The notes: generated by a model from the letters alone, not told the origin. A stretch of 64,000 bases of DNA from Thermoleophilales bacterium (GCA_020636895.1 JACJWZ010000001.1:310001-374000), one strand, 5' to 3'. Positions 1-7,938 are shown, counted from the stretch's first letter. A program made the numbers and translations.

Positions 1-771
1 GGAGTGGCAGCCCCGCCCCATCGCGGACTGCGAGCCGATCGAACGGCGCCGCGGGCGGGGGCGGACCCGCCGGTGCTCGCGCAGGTTCGCCATCGCGTGC
101 AGGTGGCTGCCGGAGTGCCGGCCGAGTGCCGCGATCAGCGATGCCTCGGGGATCGCCGCCAGGTCGCCGACCGTCCGCACGCCGAGCCGGTGGATGCGCT
201 TCGCGGTCGCCTCGCCGACGCCCCAGATCGCCTCGACCGGCAGCGGGTGCAGGAAGTCCCGCTCGCCTCCGGCCGGGACGACCAGGAGCCCGTCCGGCTT
301 CGCCGCGCGCGAGGCCATCTTCGCGAGCGTCTTCGAGCGGGCCACGCCGACGCTGATCGGGAGCCCGAGGTCGTCGCGAACCTCCCGCCGCAGCTTCGCG
401 GCTATCCACTCGGCGGTCCCGGAGATCCGCTCGAGGCCGCTGACGTCGAGGAACGCCTCCTCGAGCGAAAGCCCCTCGACCGTCGGCGCCGTCCGGCGGA
501 AGACCTCGAAGAGCTCCCGGCTCGCCCGCGTGTACTCGTCGAAGTGCGGGTCGACCGTGATCGCCTCGGGGCAGAGCCGACGCGCCGTGTCTCCGCTCAT
601 GCCTCCTCTGACGCCGCGGGCCTTCGCCTCGTAGCTCGCCGCCATGACGACACCGGCGCCGACGACGACCGCCCGCCCGCGCAGGGCGGGATCCCGCCGC
701 TGCTCGACCGACGCGAAGAACGAGTCGACGTCGGCGTGCAGGATCGAGGGGTCCGCTCGGCGGTTGGGCAT
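1..771 (-). CDS. dinB: DNA polymerase IV (Y-family), 5' part, runs off the window
   Basis: Reading leftward from an ATG at 771, the first 257 codons are open to the window edge, about two thirds of a typical DinB. The N-terminus carries the Y-family catalytic block: after MPNRRADPSILHADV comes DSFFASVEQ, with metal-binding Asp14 and Asp16. Further in is SLEEAFLDV, which holds the second catalytic acidic residues. Pol IV performs translesion synthesis and is classically SOS-induced. The start is fixed by these motifs and by a LexA box that begins two bases upstream of the ATG. No Shine-Dalgarno sequence is visible. The gene is divergent from the cytochrome P450 at 828. The C-terminal little-finger domain lies outside the window. 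Confidence 0.93.
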   Translation of the reverse strand, partial: MPNRRADPSILHADVDSFFASVEQRRDPALRGRAVVVGAGVVMAASYEAKARGVRGGMSGDTARRLCPEAITVDPHFDEYTRASRELFEVFRRTAPTVEGLSLEEAFLDVSGLERISGTAEWIAAKLRREVRDDLGLPISVGVARSKTLAKMASRAAKPDGLLVVPAGGERDFLHPLPVEAIWGVGEATAKRIHRLGVRTVGDLAAIPEASLIAALGRHSGSHLHAMANLREHRRVRPRPRRRSIGSQSAMGRGCHS

Positions 772-772
772 G

Positions 773-786
773 CGAACATATGTTCC
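773..786. promoter_or_regulatory. LexA (SOS) box in front of dinB
   Basis: CGAACATATGTTCC matches the actinobacterial/Firmicutes SOS palindrome CGAAC-N4-GTTCG at 9 of the 10 defined positions, with the last base changed. It lies directly against the dinB start codon, so bound LexA would cover the start and probably the promoter. It is also within 30 bp of the -10 element of the divergent P450, so that gene could be affected too. Confidence 0.85.
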
Positions 787-815
787 CGTAGAGTCCGGCA
801 GCAGGTTGCGGCGGC

Positions 816-821
816 TACCAT
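816..821 (+). promoter_or_regulatory. -10 element (TACCAT), leaderless P450 start
   Basis: TACCAT ends 6 nt before the ATG at 828. With transcription starting about 7 nt after the hexamer, the mRNA would begin at or next to the start codon. No Shine-Dalgarno sequence fits in the gap. No clear -35 hexamer is visible. Confidence 0.6.
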
Positions 822-827
822 CCGCCC

Positions 828-2162
828 ATGTACTCGAGCGGGGCCCAGCTCCCACCGCGGCCCGACCTCTCGCGGTTCCAGATGAGCGCGGGTTTCATGC
901 TGACCCCGACCCGGTTCCTGCGCTCCTGCCAGCGCCGCTGCGGCGATTACTTCACGTTGATGCCGCAGCCAGGGCGCACGCTGGTCATCACATCCGACCC
1001 CGCCGCCGTCAAGCAGGTCTTCACCGGCGACCCGGACGTTCTCCACGCCGGCGCCGGCAACATCCCCCTGGAGCCCCTCCTCGGCCCCTCCTCGGTGCTG
1101 CTCCTCGACGGCTCCGAGCATCTTCGCCAACGCCGCCTGCTGCTGCCGCCGTTCCACGGCGAGCGCATGCGCGGTTACGGCGCGGTGATGGACGAGGTCG
1201 CCGAGCGTCACGTCGCCGCCTGGCCTCGCGATCGCTCGTTCCCGCTCTTGCCGAGCATGCAGGCGATCACGCTCGAGGTGATCATGCGGGCCGTGTTCGG
1301 TTTCGAGGACGCCGAGCGCCGCGAGCGCATCGGCGCCCCGTTGCGCCGCGTCCTCGACGCCGTCGGGACGAGGACGCGGGTGCTGGCGCTCGCCCTGACG
1401 GCGGGGCGCCAAGGGCCGTTGAGCCCGTGGCGCCGCTTCGCCGCCGCCCGCGCCCGCGCCGACGAGCTTCTCTACGAGGAGATTCGCGCCCGCCGGTCAG
1501 ATCCCGACGCCGAGCGCGGGGAGGACGTCTTCTCGCTGCTCCTCGCCGCACGCGACGAGGATGGCCGCGGGATGAGCGAGGACGAGCTTCGCGACGAGCT
1601 GATGACCCTGCTCGTCGCCGGCCACGAGACGACCGCCACCGCGCTCGCCTGGGCCTTCGAGCGGCTGACCCGGAACCCGCGGGTGCTCGCCGAGCTGATC
1701 TCCGAGCAGCGGTCGGCCGACGCGGGGGAGGAGTACCTCGACGCGGTCGTCAAGGAGACGCTGCGGCTTCGCCCTGTGGTCCCCGCGGTCGTCCGCCGGC
1801 TTCAGGCCCCGATGGAGTTCGGGGGCTGGGAGCTGCCCGCCGGGGTCAACATCGCGCCGTCGATCTTCCTCCTGCACCGCCGCGCCGACCTATACCCGAG
1901 CCCGGAGGAGTTCCGGCCGGAGCGGTTCCTCGGCGACGATGCGCCCGGCACCTACGAGTGGATCCCGTTCGGCGGCGGCGTGCGCCGTTGCCTCGGCGCC
2001 AGCTTCGCCATGTTCGAGATGAAGGCGGTGCTGAGAGCGGCGCTGCGAACGGTGCGCCCGCGGGTCACGAGCGCGCGCGGCGAAGGCACGACGCGTCGGG
2101 CGATCACGTTCACGCCGAGCGGGGGCGCGAAGGTGCGGCTAGACCCCGCAGGCGCCGCGTAG
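828..2162 (+). CDS. cytochrome P450
   Basis: A 444-residue soluble P450 monooxygenase with all family signatures: I-helix oxygen-activation motif AGHETT (residues 264-269), K-helix ExxR as ETLR (310-313), and the haem-binding loop FGGGVRRCLG (381-390) with Cys388 as axial ligand. The AGHETT and FGGGxRRCLG forms resemble bacterial CYP families related to fatty-acid or terpenoid hydroxylases, but the substrate cannot be read from sequence. There is no N-terminal membrane anchor, so it needs separate ferredoxin and reductase partners; none is encoded nearby. The start is supported by the TACCAT hexamer 6 nt upstream. A SnoaL-like gene follows after 10 nt. Confidence 0.95.
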   Translation: MYSSGAQLPPRPDLSRFQMSAGFMLTPTRFLRSCQRRCGDYFTLMPQPGRTLVITSDPAAVKQVFTGDPDVLHAGAGNIPLEPLLGPSSVLLLDGSEHLRQRRLLLPPFHGERMRGYGAVMDEVAERHVAAWPRDRSFPLLPSMQAITLEVIMRAVFGFEDAERRERIGAPLRRVLDAVGTRTRVLALALTAGRQGPLSPWRRFAAARARADELLYEEIRARRSDPDAERGEDVFSLLLAARDEDGRGMSEDELRDELMTLLVAGHETTATALAWAFERLTRNPRVLAELISEQRSADAGEEYLDAVVKETLRLRPVVPAVVRRLQAPMEFGGWELPAGVNIAPSIFLLHRRADLYPSPEEFRPERFLGDDAPGTYEWIPFGGGVRRCLGASFAMFEMKAVLRAALRTVRPRVTSARGEGTTRRAITFTPSGGAKVRLDPAGAA

Positions 2163-2172
2163 GGCCGCGCCG

Positions 2173-2574
2173 GTGCACGACCTCGAGGCCAACAAGGACG
2201 TGGTCCGGCGTTTCTACGCGGAGGTGATCAACGGGCGCGACATCAGCGCGATCGACCGCCTGCTCACCGATGACTTCACCCACGACGGCGAGCTCCGGGG
2301 CCGCGATGGCCAGAAGCCCGCAGTCGCGACGTTCCTGGACGGGTTCTCCGATCTCCGGCACGAGATCGATCAGATCCTCGCCGAGGGCGACCTCGTCGCG
2401 GCCAGGCAGACGTGGTCCGGCACCCACGACGGCGACTTCGCCGGTGTCGCCGCGACTCGCCGCCGGGTCGAGTTCGGCTCGACCGCGATCCTGCGGATCC
2501 GCGACGGGATGATCGCCGCCGCGTGGGATCAGGTCGACGTCGCCGGCCTGATGGCTCAGCTCACCTCCGAGTGA
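2173..2574 (+). CDS. SnoaL-like / ester cyclase family protein
   Basis: 133 residues from a GTG start placed 10 nt after the P450 stop, so probably co-transcribed. The N-terminal 'NKDVVRRFYAEVINGRD' pattern, the 'LLTDDFTHDG' strand, and the C-terminal 'RIRDGMIAAAWDQVD' stretch are typical of the NTF2-like SnoaL fold, which forms a small alpha+beta barrel with a ligand pocket. Members include polyketide cyclases and many uncharacterised small enzymes. Its position after a P450 suggests joint action on one substrate, but no polyketide or terpene synthase genes are in the window, so the role stays open. Confidence 0.8.
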   Translation: MHDLEANKDVVRRFYAEVINGRDISAIDRLLTDDFTHDGELRGRDGQKPAVATFLDGFSDLRHEIDQILAEGDLVAARQTWSGTHDGDFAGVAATRRRVEFGSTAILRIRDGMIAAAWDQVDVAGLMAQLTSE

Positions 2575-2659
2575 CGAACCGTGAATCCGGGCGACCCGTG
2601 CTTGAAACGGCGCGGAACGGTGAATGCTGGTCTCGTATGAACCTACGGAAGGAGAGTCC

Positions 2660-2731
2660 ATGTCGATCGTGACCATCCTGGTCATCGTCGTTCTCGTCCT
2701 GCTCGCGATCTACCTCTTCAGGCGTATCTAG
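2660..2731 (+). CDS. 23-residue single-span membrane peptide
   Basis: A short ORF encodes MSIVTIL followed by a run of Val, Ile and Leu and a basic end, FRRI. That is one hydrophobic helix of about 18 residues with a positive C-terminal tail. It is preceded by GGAAGGAGAG, one of the strongest Shine-Dalgarno sequences in this window, 4 nt from the ATG. A second short reading frame (ATG at 2637, stop at 2672) overlaps its start. The strong ribosome site and the clean hydrophobic composition argue that it is translated. Function unknown; tiny membrane peptides of this kind often modulate a membrane protein or respond to envelope stress. Confidence 0.55.
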   Translation: MSIVTILVIVVLVLLAIYLFRRI

Positions 2732-2885
2732 GCGGCGCGGCGGCGATCGCCGCGCGCGCGGCGGGGGAGGTGCGCCCGTGCGATCGCCGCCCGCTCCTAG
2801 TGGTCCGGGTTGGCGGTCTCACCGCCAGGTCGAGCCACTCGGCGTGGATCCCGAGACGTGGGACGGAACTGCGGGCGCTCCGAAG

Positions 2886-4184
2886 TCAGCGCGCCCAGAC
2901 CGGGTCGAGCCGGATCCGTATCGAGAAGAAGTCGAGCATGCGGGGCATCGGCTTGGCGGGATCGACGAAACCGGAGAGCGTCCGCGGGGTGAAGCGGTCG
3001 ATCAGCGACCCGAGTGTCTCCTCGCCCACCCCGATCGCGAGCGTCGCGCCGGGGCAGGCCTGCGGCCCGCGGCTGAAGTGGTTGAAGCTCGGCTCGGATG
3101 CCGCATCACCGTGCACCCAGGTCTCGGGCGCGAAGCGGTCGGCCTGATCGAGCCGGTCCGGGTTGCGGTGGCCGAGCAGGTTCGAGATCACAACCTGCGT
3201 GCCCTTCGGGATCCGCTCGCCTCCGATCTCGACCGCCTTCGTGGTCTCGCGAACCAGTATCGGAGTCGTCGGCCATAGGCGCATCGCCTCCTGCAGGCAG
3301 GCGCGCAGAAGCTCCCGCGAACGTCGTGCGCCCGCGAGTCCATCACCATCGGAGCCGAGTACGGCGAGGGCCCGGAACAGGTTGATGGCGAGCGTGTCGC
3401 CGAGGGCGAACAGCCAGTGGGGAACCTGACCGACCGAGTTCGTCCGAGCCGTCGCCGGAGCGCCGGAGAACCGTGCCACGAGGCTGCCCCGATCGGCGCG
3501 ATCGACGTGCCGGGCGATCATCTCCTCGAGCTGGCCGACCTCCGGGCCGGTCTCGCCCGGCAAGGCGTTCGCGTCCGCCATCAGATCCTCGAGCAGCCGG
3601 GTGAGGGCCTCGTCCTCAGCGGCGCCCTCGCCGAGCACGATCCGCCGCGCGAGCCGCTGCATCATGCCGTGGAAGGCCTGCCAGTCGAGCTCCCCGGCCG
3701 CGATCGCCACGGGACCGGCGAGCATCCGATCGAGCTCGTCGTCGCTGGCGTCGAGCCAGGTTCTGAGCAGCGGGCCGCCTCCTCCTGAGAGAACGGCCTC
3801 GTTGAAACGGCGCCGGTTGCGCCAGAGCGCCCCGCGGGAGATCGTCACGGCATCGGGTTGGAAGGCGAGCATCCCGTTGCGCTTCGACGGCGGATCGGAC
3901 GCGAACGGTTCCGGAGCCTGCTCGAGGACCCGAACGGCGTCCTCGGGCCCGAGGACGAGCACGGCCTGCTCCCGGCCGAGCCGGATCCAGATCGGCCGCC
4001 CCTTGTAGCGCCGCGCCATCCCGGTGAGCAGGGCGATGGCCTGACCGTCCACCCCCGCTCTGGTCGCGGCGCCGACCGCGGCCCGTCTCCTGCTGAAGAG
4101 GCCCTGCACCGCGGCGGGGATCACCACCGCGGCGTTGAAGCGCACGTTCTCGATCAGGCTGGCGCGCCGGAGGCCGCCGTCCAT
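2886..4184 (-). CDS. cytochrome P450 (second, divergent family)
   Basis: 432 residues. The K-helix ExxR is present as EAMR (299-302) and the haem loop as FSRGPQACPG (370-379) with Cys377. The I-helix reads ALGDT (260-264), a variant of the usual AGxDT with Leu in place of the conserved Gly. Sequence outside these motifs differs strongly from the P450 at 828, so this is another family rather than a duplicate. The N-terminus has a weakly hydrophobic stretch but no clear anchor. It starts 3 nt after the stop of the lipoprotein gene upstream, so the two form an operon, an uncommon partner for a P450. Substrate unknown. Confidence 0.9.
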   Translation of the reverse strand: MDGGLRRASLIENVRFNAAVVIPAAVQGLFSRRRAAVGAATRAGVDGQAIALLTGMARRYKGRPIWIRLGREQAVLVLGPEDAVRVLEQAPEPFASDPPSKRNGMLAFQPDAVTISRGALWRNRRRFNEAVLSGGGGPLLRTWLDASDDELDRMLAGPVAIAAGELDWQAFHGMMQRLARRIVLGEGAAEDEALTRLLEDLMADANALPGETGPEVGQLEEMIARHVDRADRGSLVARFSGAPATARTNSVGQVPHWLFALGDTLAINLFRALAVLGSDGDGLAGARRSRELLRACLQEAMRLWPTTPILVRETTKAVEIGGERIPKGTQVVISNLLGHRNPDRLDQADRFAPETWVHGDAASEPSFNHFSRGPQACPGATLAIGVGEETLGSLIDRFTPRTLSGFVDPAKPMPRMLDFFSIRIRLDPVWAR

Positions 4185-4187
4185 GGT

Positions 4188-5072
4188 TCAGGCTCCGCAG
4201 TCGTAATCGATCTTGAACGACTGCAGCGCGAGCAGCGCCGGAGGCTCGTCTTGCGGTTCCTGCGCCTTCGGGATCGTGATCCTCGCCGAGTCACCCGTGA
4301 CCCTCGTCGGACCCGCCTCGGGAGCGTCGGAGGTGATGTTCGAGGCATCGGGGGTCGCGGTCGTGAAGAAGGCGATCTCGCCGGGCTTGCCGGGTGTGTC
4401 AGCGGTGCCGACCGCGTCCACGCAGGCGGCGCCGAAGCGGGCCAGGGTGATCAGGTCTCCATCCCCGTCGAGCTGGACCAGCTCCTCGGGCGCCTTGCCG
4501 TCCTCCTTCTCCACGACCGGCTTGGCGTCCCCGGGATCGTCGGCGAAGACGACCAGCCCCTTGCCCAGCGCGACCGCGAAGTCGCCGTCCTCGGGGACGT
4601 ACTCGCCGCCGTCCTCGACCATCCCCGCGGCGGTCAGCGTGCTCTCGAGATCGGCGGAGTCGCCATCGATCGCGAACGCGGTGACGCCCTCGTCGCCGGC
4701 GACGCCCGCGATCCAACGGGCGCGGCGCATCGCCGCGTCGACCACTGGGCGGGGGAACTCGCCGCTCTGGACGACCCCGAGCGCTGGGCCGATCTCATCG
4801 AGGAAGACGAGATCGTCGTCGTCGGAGCGGGTCGGCGGGATCGACCCCGGCCTCATGCCGAGGGCGCGGCGGATCGCGGCGACGTCGGCAACCGCGATGT
4901 TGAGCGCGTCGTCGCTCGGCAGCCGCGCGGCGAGCGCGATCCCCCTGCTGTGGTGCGCCGGCTCGTCCTCATCGCCCCCGCCACATCCGCCGAGCGCGGC
5001 GATCGCCGTCGCAAGCGCCGCGAGCGCGACCGTCGATCGCCATCGCAGCGTGCAGCGTTCCTGCCCCTCCAC
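4188..5072 (-). CDS. predicted lipoprotein, unknown function
   Basis: 294 residues from a GTG at 5072. The N-terminus has basic residues, a hydrophobic Ala/Leu-rich core and the lipobox LGGC at about residues 27-30, so it should be lipidated and exposed outside the membrane. The mature part begins with a Gly/Asp/Glu-rich linker, is acidic overall, and has a Cys near each end, possibly a disulfide. I do not recognise a domain. The GTG start is preferred over longer readings because a TACCCT hexamer (5081-5086 on the minus strand) lies 8 nt upstream and because longer versions would cross the divergent rpmE. It is followed 3 nt later by the P450 gene. Confidence 0.75.
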   Translation of the reverse strand: MEGQERCTLRWRSTVALAALATAIAALGGCGGGDEDEPAHHSRGIALAARLPSDDALNIAVADVAAIRRALGMRPGSIPPTRSDDDDLVFLDEIGPALGVVQSGEFPRPVVDAAMRRARWIAGVAGDEGVTAFAIDGDSADLESTLTAAGMVEDGGEYVPEDGDFAVALGKGLVVFADDPGDAKPVVEKEDGKAPEELVQLDGDGDLITLARFGAACVDAVGTADTPGKPGEIAFFTTATPDASNITSDAPEAGPTRVTGDSARITIPKAQEPQDEPPALLALQSFKIDYDCGA

Positions 5073-5080
5073 GGCCCGGC

Positions 5081-5086
5081 AGGGTA
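5081..5086 (-). promoter_or_regulatory. -10 element (TACCCT) of the lipoprotein-P450 operon
   Basis: On the minus strand TACCCT ends 8 nt before the GTG at 5072, giving a leaderless or nearly leaderless transcript. It supports the short choice of start for the lipoprotein gene. Confidence 0.55.
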
Positions 5087-5123
5087 TTCGACGGCGCGGG
5101 ATCGCGGGTCTGGACGGCCTCCC

Positions 5124-5129
5124 TAATAT
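5124..5129 (+). promoter_or_regulatory. -10 element (TAATAT) of rpmE
   Basis: TAATAT ends 8 nt before the ATG at 5138. It is one of the best -10 matches in the window, and A/T runs are rare here. Leaderless start expected. Confidence 0.6.
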
Positions 5130-5137
5130 GGGTGGCG

Positions 5138-5344
5138 ATGAAGACCGATATCCATCCCGAGTACACACGCTCCCACGTCCGCTGCGCCTGCGGCAACGAG
5201 TTCGAGACGCGCTCCACGCAGTCCGACATCCACGTCGAGATCTGCTCCGCCTGCCACCCGTTCTACACCGGCAAGCAGAAGCTGGTCGACACCGGTGGCC
5301 GCGTCGAGCGCTTCAACCGTCGCCGCCAGAAGGCCGCCGGCTAG
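5138..5344 (+). CDS. rpmE: 50S ribosomal protein L31
   Basis: 68 residues, starting MKTDIHPEY as usual for L31. The zinc-binding type is present: CxC near residues 16-18 and CxxC (CSACHP) near 36-41, four cysteines in all. The basic C-terminus ends in RRRQKAAG. L31 sits at the central protuberance and bridges the two subunits; the zinc form is often exchanged for a zinc-free paralogue under zinc limitation. An in-frame GTG at 5132 is possible, but the family start and the -10 spacing favour 5138. prfA follows, a common rpmE-prfA-prmC order. Confidence 0.96.
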   Translation: MKTDIHPEYTRSHVRCACGNEFETRSTQSDIHVEICSACHPFYTGKQKLVDTGGRVERFNRRRQKAAG

Positions 5345-5367
5345 CTCGTTCGTCGCGCCCGCCCGGG

Positions 5368-5384
5368 CTGCCCGTGTCGGGCAG
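5368..5384 (+). terminator. short hairpin between rpmE and prfA
   Basis: CTGCCCG-TGT-CGGGCAG is a perfect 7-bp stem with a 3-nt loop, followed by TATT. It could attenuate read-through from rpmE. The T tract is very short, and the sequence just after it (CAGTAT, 7 nt before the prfA ATG) could instead be a -10 element. Confidence 0.35.
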
Positions 5385-5394
5385 TATTGACGGC

Positions 5395-6462
5395 ATGATC
5401 GAGCAGCTCGTCGAGCAGATCGAGGGCCGCTTCGGCGAGCTCGAGCGCGACATGTCGGATCCCGACGTGATCGCCGACCGCGAGCGCTACGCGGAGGTCG
5501 GGCGCGAGTACCGGCGCCTGCAGGGAGCGCACGCTCTGGCGGCCGAGTGGCGGACCCTGAGCGACGATCTCGAGGGCGCGCGCGAGCTCCTCGCGGAGGA
5601 GGACGACGAGGAGCTGCGCCGGGTCGTCTCCGAGGCTCCCGCCAGGCTCGATGTGCTCGCCGAGGAGATCCGGCTGGCGATGGTCGAGACCGATCCAAAC
5701 GACGACAAGAACGTGCTCGTCGAGATCCGCGCCGGCGCCGGCGGCGACGAGGCCGCGCTGTTCGCGGGCGACCTCTACAAGATGCTCACCCGCTACGCCG
5801 AGGAGCGCGGCTTCTCGACCGAGGTGATCTCCCAGAGCGCCGCCGAGCACGGAGGCTTCAAGGACGTCACCTTCGCGGTCAAGGGCGAGGGCGCCTACTC
5901 GGTCTTCAAGTTCGAGGGCGGGACGCACCGGGTGCAGCGTGTCCCCAAGACCGAGTCGCAGGGGCGGATCCACACCTCCACTGCAACCGTCGCGGTGCTG
6001 CCGGAAGCGGAGGAGGTCGACGTCGACATCGACCCCAACGACCTGCAGGTGGACGTCTACCGGTCCTCCGGCCCCGGCGGTCAGTCGGTCAACACCACCG
6101 ACTCCGCGGTGCGGATCACGCACAAGCCGAGCGGGATCGTCGTTTCGATGCAGGACGAGAAGTCGCAGCTGCAGAACCGTGACAAGGCGATGCGGGTGCT
6201 GCGGGCGCGCCTGCTTGAGCAGGCGATCGCCGACCAGCAGGCCGAGCTCTCGGCCGAGCGCCGCTCGCAGGTCGGGACCGGCGATCGCTCCGAGAAGGTC
6301 CGCACCTACAACTTCCCCCAGGGTCGCGTCACCGACCACCGGATCAAGCTGACGAGCCACGCGCTCGACGAGGTGCTCGCCGGAGACCTGCGGGAGTTCA
6401 CCGACGCCCTTGGCGCCGAGGAGAAGCGCAGCCGCCTCGAGGCGCAGGCCGCCGAGGCCTGA
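5395..6462 (+). CDS. prfA: peptide chain release factor 1
   Basis: 355 residues, full length for RF1. The GGQ motif that catalyses peptidyl-tRNA hydrolysis is at residues 228-230 inside SSGPGGQSVN. The 'FEGGTHRVQRVP..ESQGRIHTS' block is typical of class I factors. RF1 reads UAA and UAG; the length and surroundings fit RF1 rather than RF2. The start at 5395 gives MIEQLVEQIEGRF, the normal N-terminus; the frame stays open far upstream, but that stretch runs antisense to the lipoprotein gene and is not coding. prmC, which methylates the Gln of GGQ, begins 4 nt after the stop. Confidence 0.95.
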   Translation: MIEQLVEQIEGRFGELERDMSDPDVIADRERYAEVGREYRRLQGAHALAAEWRTLSDDLEGARELLAEEDDEELRRVVSEAPARLDVLAEEIRLAMVETDPNDDKNVLVEIRAGAGGDEAALFAGDLYKMLTRYAEERGFSTEVISQSAAEHGGFKDVTFAVKGEGAYSVFKFEGGTHRVQRVPKTESQGRIHTSTATVAVLPEAEEVDVDIDPNDLQVDVYRSSGPGGQSVNTTDSAVRITHKPSGIVVSMQDEKSQLQNRDKAMRVLRARLLEQAIADQQAELSAERRSQVGTGDRSEKVRTYNFPQGRVTDHRIKLTSHALDEVLAGDLREFTDALGAEEKRSRLEAQAAEA

Positions 6463-6466
6463 GGCG

Positions 6467-7315
6467 ATGGCCGCGACGGCCGCGGGAACCGTCGCCGAGG
6501 CGCTCGGCTCGGCGGTCGACGCCTTCCGGGCCGCCGGGGTCGAGGCCCCGCGCCTCGACGCCGAGGTGCTGCTCGCCGAGGCGACCGGCCGCGACCGCGC
6601 GATGCTGCTCGCCTCCCCCGAGGACGGTGTGGACGCCGTCGCCGCGCGCGCGTTCGGAGCGATGGTCCGCCGTCGTCTGCGCCGGGAGCCGGTCGCCTAC
6701 GTGCTCGGCCGCCGCGGCTTCCGCCGGATCGATCTGCGCTGCGACGCCCGCGCCCTGATCCCTCGTCCCGAGACCGAGCTGCTCGTCGACATAGCCCTGG
6801 AGCTGGGACCGGAGAGCGTGCTGGACGTCGGCACGGGGACCGGAGCGATCGCGCTCGCGATCGCGGACGAGATGCCGGGGTGCACCGTCACCGCCGTGGA
6901 CACCTCCGCGCAGGCGCTCTCGCTCGCGGGGGAGAACGTCGTCGCCCTGGGGCTCGCGGAGCGGGTGACGCTCGAGCTGGGGCCGGTGCCATCGTCGCCA
7001 CGGGAGTTCGATCTGCTCGTCGCGAACCTCCCGTATGTGCGCGACGACGAGTGGGCCGGGCTCGCCCCGGAGATCACGAAGTTCGAGCCGCGCGAGGCGC
7101 TGACGTCAGGGCCCGACGGCCTCGACGCGATCCGTGGGCTGCTGGTGCGGCTGGGGCCGGGCGGCGGGCTCAGCGCCGGGGCGGTGGCGCTGGAGATCGG
7201 CAGCGAGCAGGGAGAGGCGGTAGCCGAGCTCGTCCGCGCCGCCGGCTACGGCGACGTCGAGGTGAGGAAGGACCTCGCCGGTCTCGACCGCGCGGTGATC
7301 GGGCGGATCGTATGA
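6467..7315 (+). CDS. prmC: release factor glutamine N5-methyltransferase
   Basis: 282 residues. The N-terminal helical domain is followed by IPRPETE (98-104) and the SAM-binding glycine motif VGTGTGAIAL (121-130). The catalytic tetrapeptide that is NPPY in most family members reads NLPY (187-190); Asn and Tyr, which contact the substrate Gln, are kept. PrmC methylates the Gln of the GGQ motif in RF1 and RF2. It is translationally close to prfA upstream and overlaps the Sua5-like gene downstream by ATGA, so a single mRNA is likely. Confidence 0.92.
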   Translation: MAATAAGTVAEALGSAVDAFRAAGVEAPRLDAEVLLAEATGRDRAMLLASPEDGVDAVAARAFGAMVRRRLRREPVAYVLGRRGFRRIDLRCDARALIPRPETELLVDIALELGPESVLDVGTGTGAIALAIADEMPGCTVTAVDTSAQALSLAGENVVALGLAERVTLELGPVPSSPREFDLLVANLPYVRDDEWAGLAPEITKFEPREALTSGPDGLDAIRGLLVRLGPGGGLSAGAVALEIGSEQGEAVAELVRAAGYGDVEVRKDLAGLDRAVIGRIV

Positions 7316-7938
7316 GCGAGCGGCTCTCCATCGCACTCGACGGCCCCGAGGCCGTCCGCGGCGCCCTCGAGCGGACGATCCACGGCGGCGGGGTCGCGGT
7401 GTTCCCCGCCGACGGCCTGTACGGGCTCGCCTGCGACCCGCTGCGGGCAGACGCGATCGCCCGCATCCACGAGATCAAGGGCCGCGACGACGGCAAGCCG
7501 TCGGCGGTGATGTACCTCTCGCCGCTTCTGATGCGCGAGCTGGTGCCCTCGATGGGGGAGCGCACGCGCGAGGCCGTGGGGACCCTGCTTCCCGGCCCGG
7601 TGACGCTCGTCATCGCCAACCCCGAGCGCCGCTACCCGCTCGCCTGCCGCGAGGATGCCGAGCGTCTCGGCGTGCGCCTGATCGGCGGACCGCTCGCCGG
7701 CGCGAACGTCGCGATGCTCCAGACGAGCGCCAACGTCTCCGGCGAGCCCGCCCCCGCGAGGTTCGCCGACGTGCCAGGGCCGATCGTCGATGCCGTGGAC
7801 CTGGCGATCGACGGCGGTGAGCTCAGCGGGAGCCCCTCGACGGTCATCGACATCACCGCGATCGAGGGCGGGGGAGGGTGGGCGATCCTGCGAGAGGGCG
7901 CGCTGCCCCGGGCGGAGGTCGAGGCCGCGCTCGGCTGA
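7312..7938 (+). CDS. Sua5/YciO/YrdC (TsaC-like) threonylcarbamoyl-AMP synthase
   Basis: 208 residues with an ATGA overlap onto prmC. The strand VAVFPADGLYGLACD (compare the family P-T-[DE]-T-x-Y-G-L) and the later SANVSGEPAP block identify the YrdC fold. The enzyme makes threonylcarbamoyl-AMP from Thr, bicarbonate and ATP, the first step of tRNA t6A37 modification. Only the YrdC domain is present, not the C-terminal Sua5 extension. The prfA-prmC-YrdC order is widespread in bacteria. The family threonine in the PTDT-like motif is replaced by Ala here (PADG), seen also in some relatives. Confidence 0.88.
   Translation: MSERLSIALDGPEAVRGALERTIHGGGVAVFPADGLYGLACDPLRADAIARIHEIKGRDDGKPSAVMYLSPLLMRELVPSMGERTREAVGTLLPGPVTLVIANPERRYPLACREDAERLGVRLIGGPLAGANVAMLQTSANVSGEPAPARFADVPGPIVDAVDLAIDGGELSGSPSTVIDITAIEGGGGWAILREGALPRAEVEAALG

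Noticed and set aside
2729..2757. GC-rich palindrome around GCGGCGATCGCCGC as a terminator
   Set aside because: The stem needs a bulge and there is no T tract; such strings arise by chance at this GC content.
4213..5394. Long open frame fused in front of prfA
   Set aside because: It runs antisense to the lipoprotein gene and over rpmE; RF1 has its normal N-terminus at 5395.
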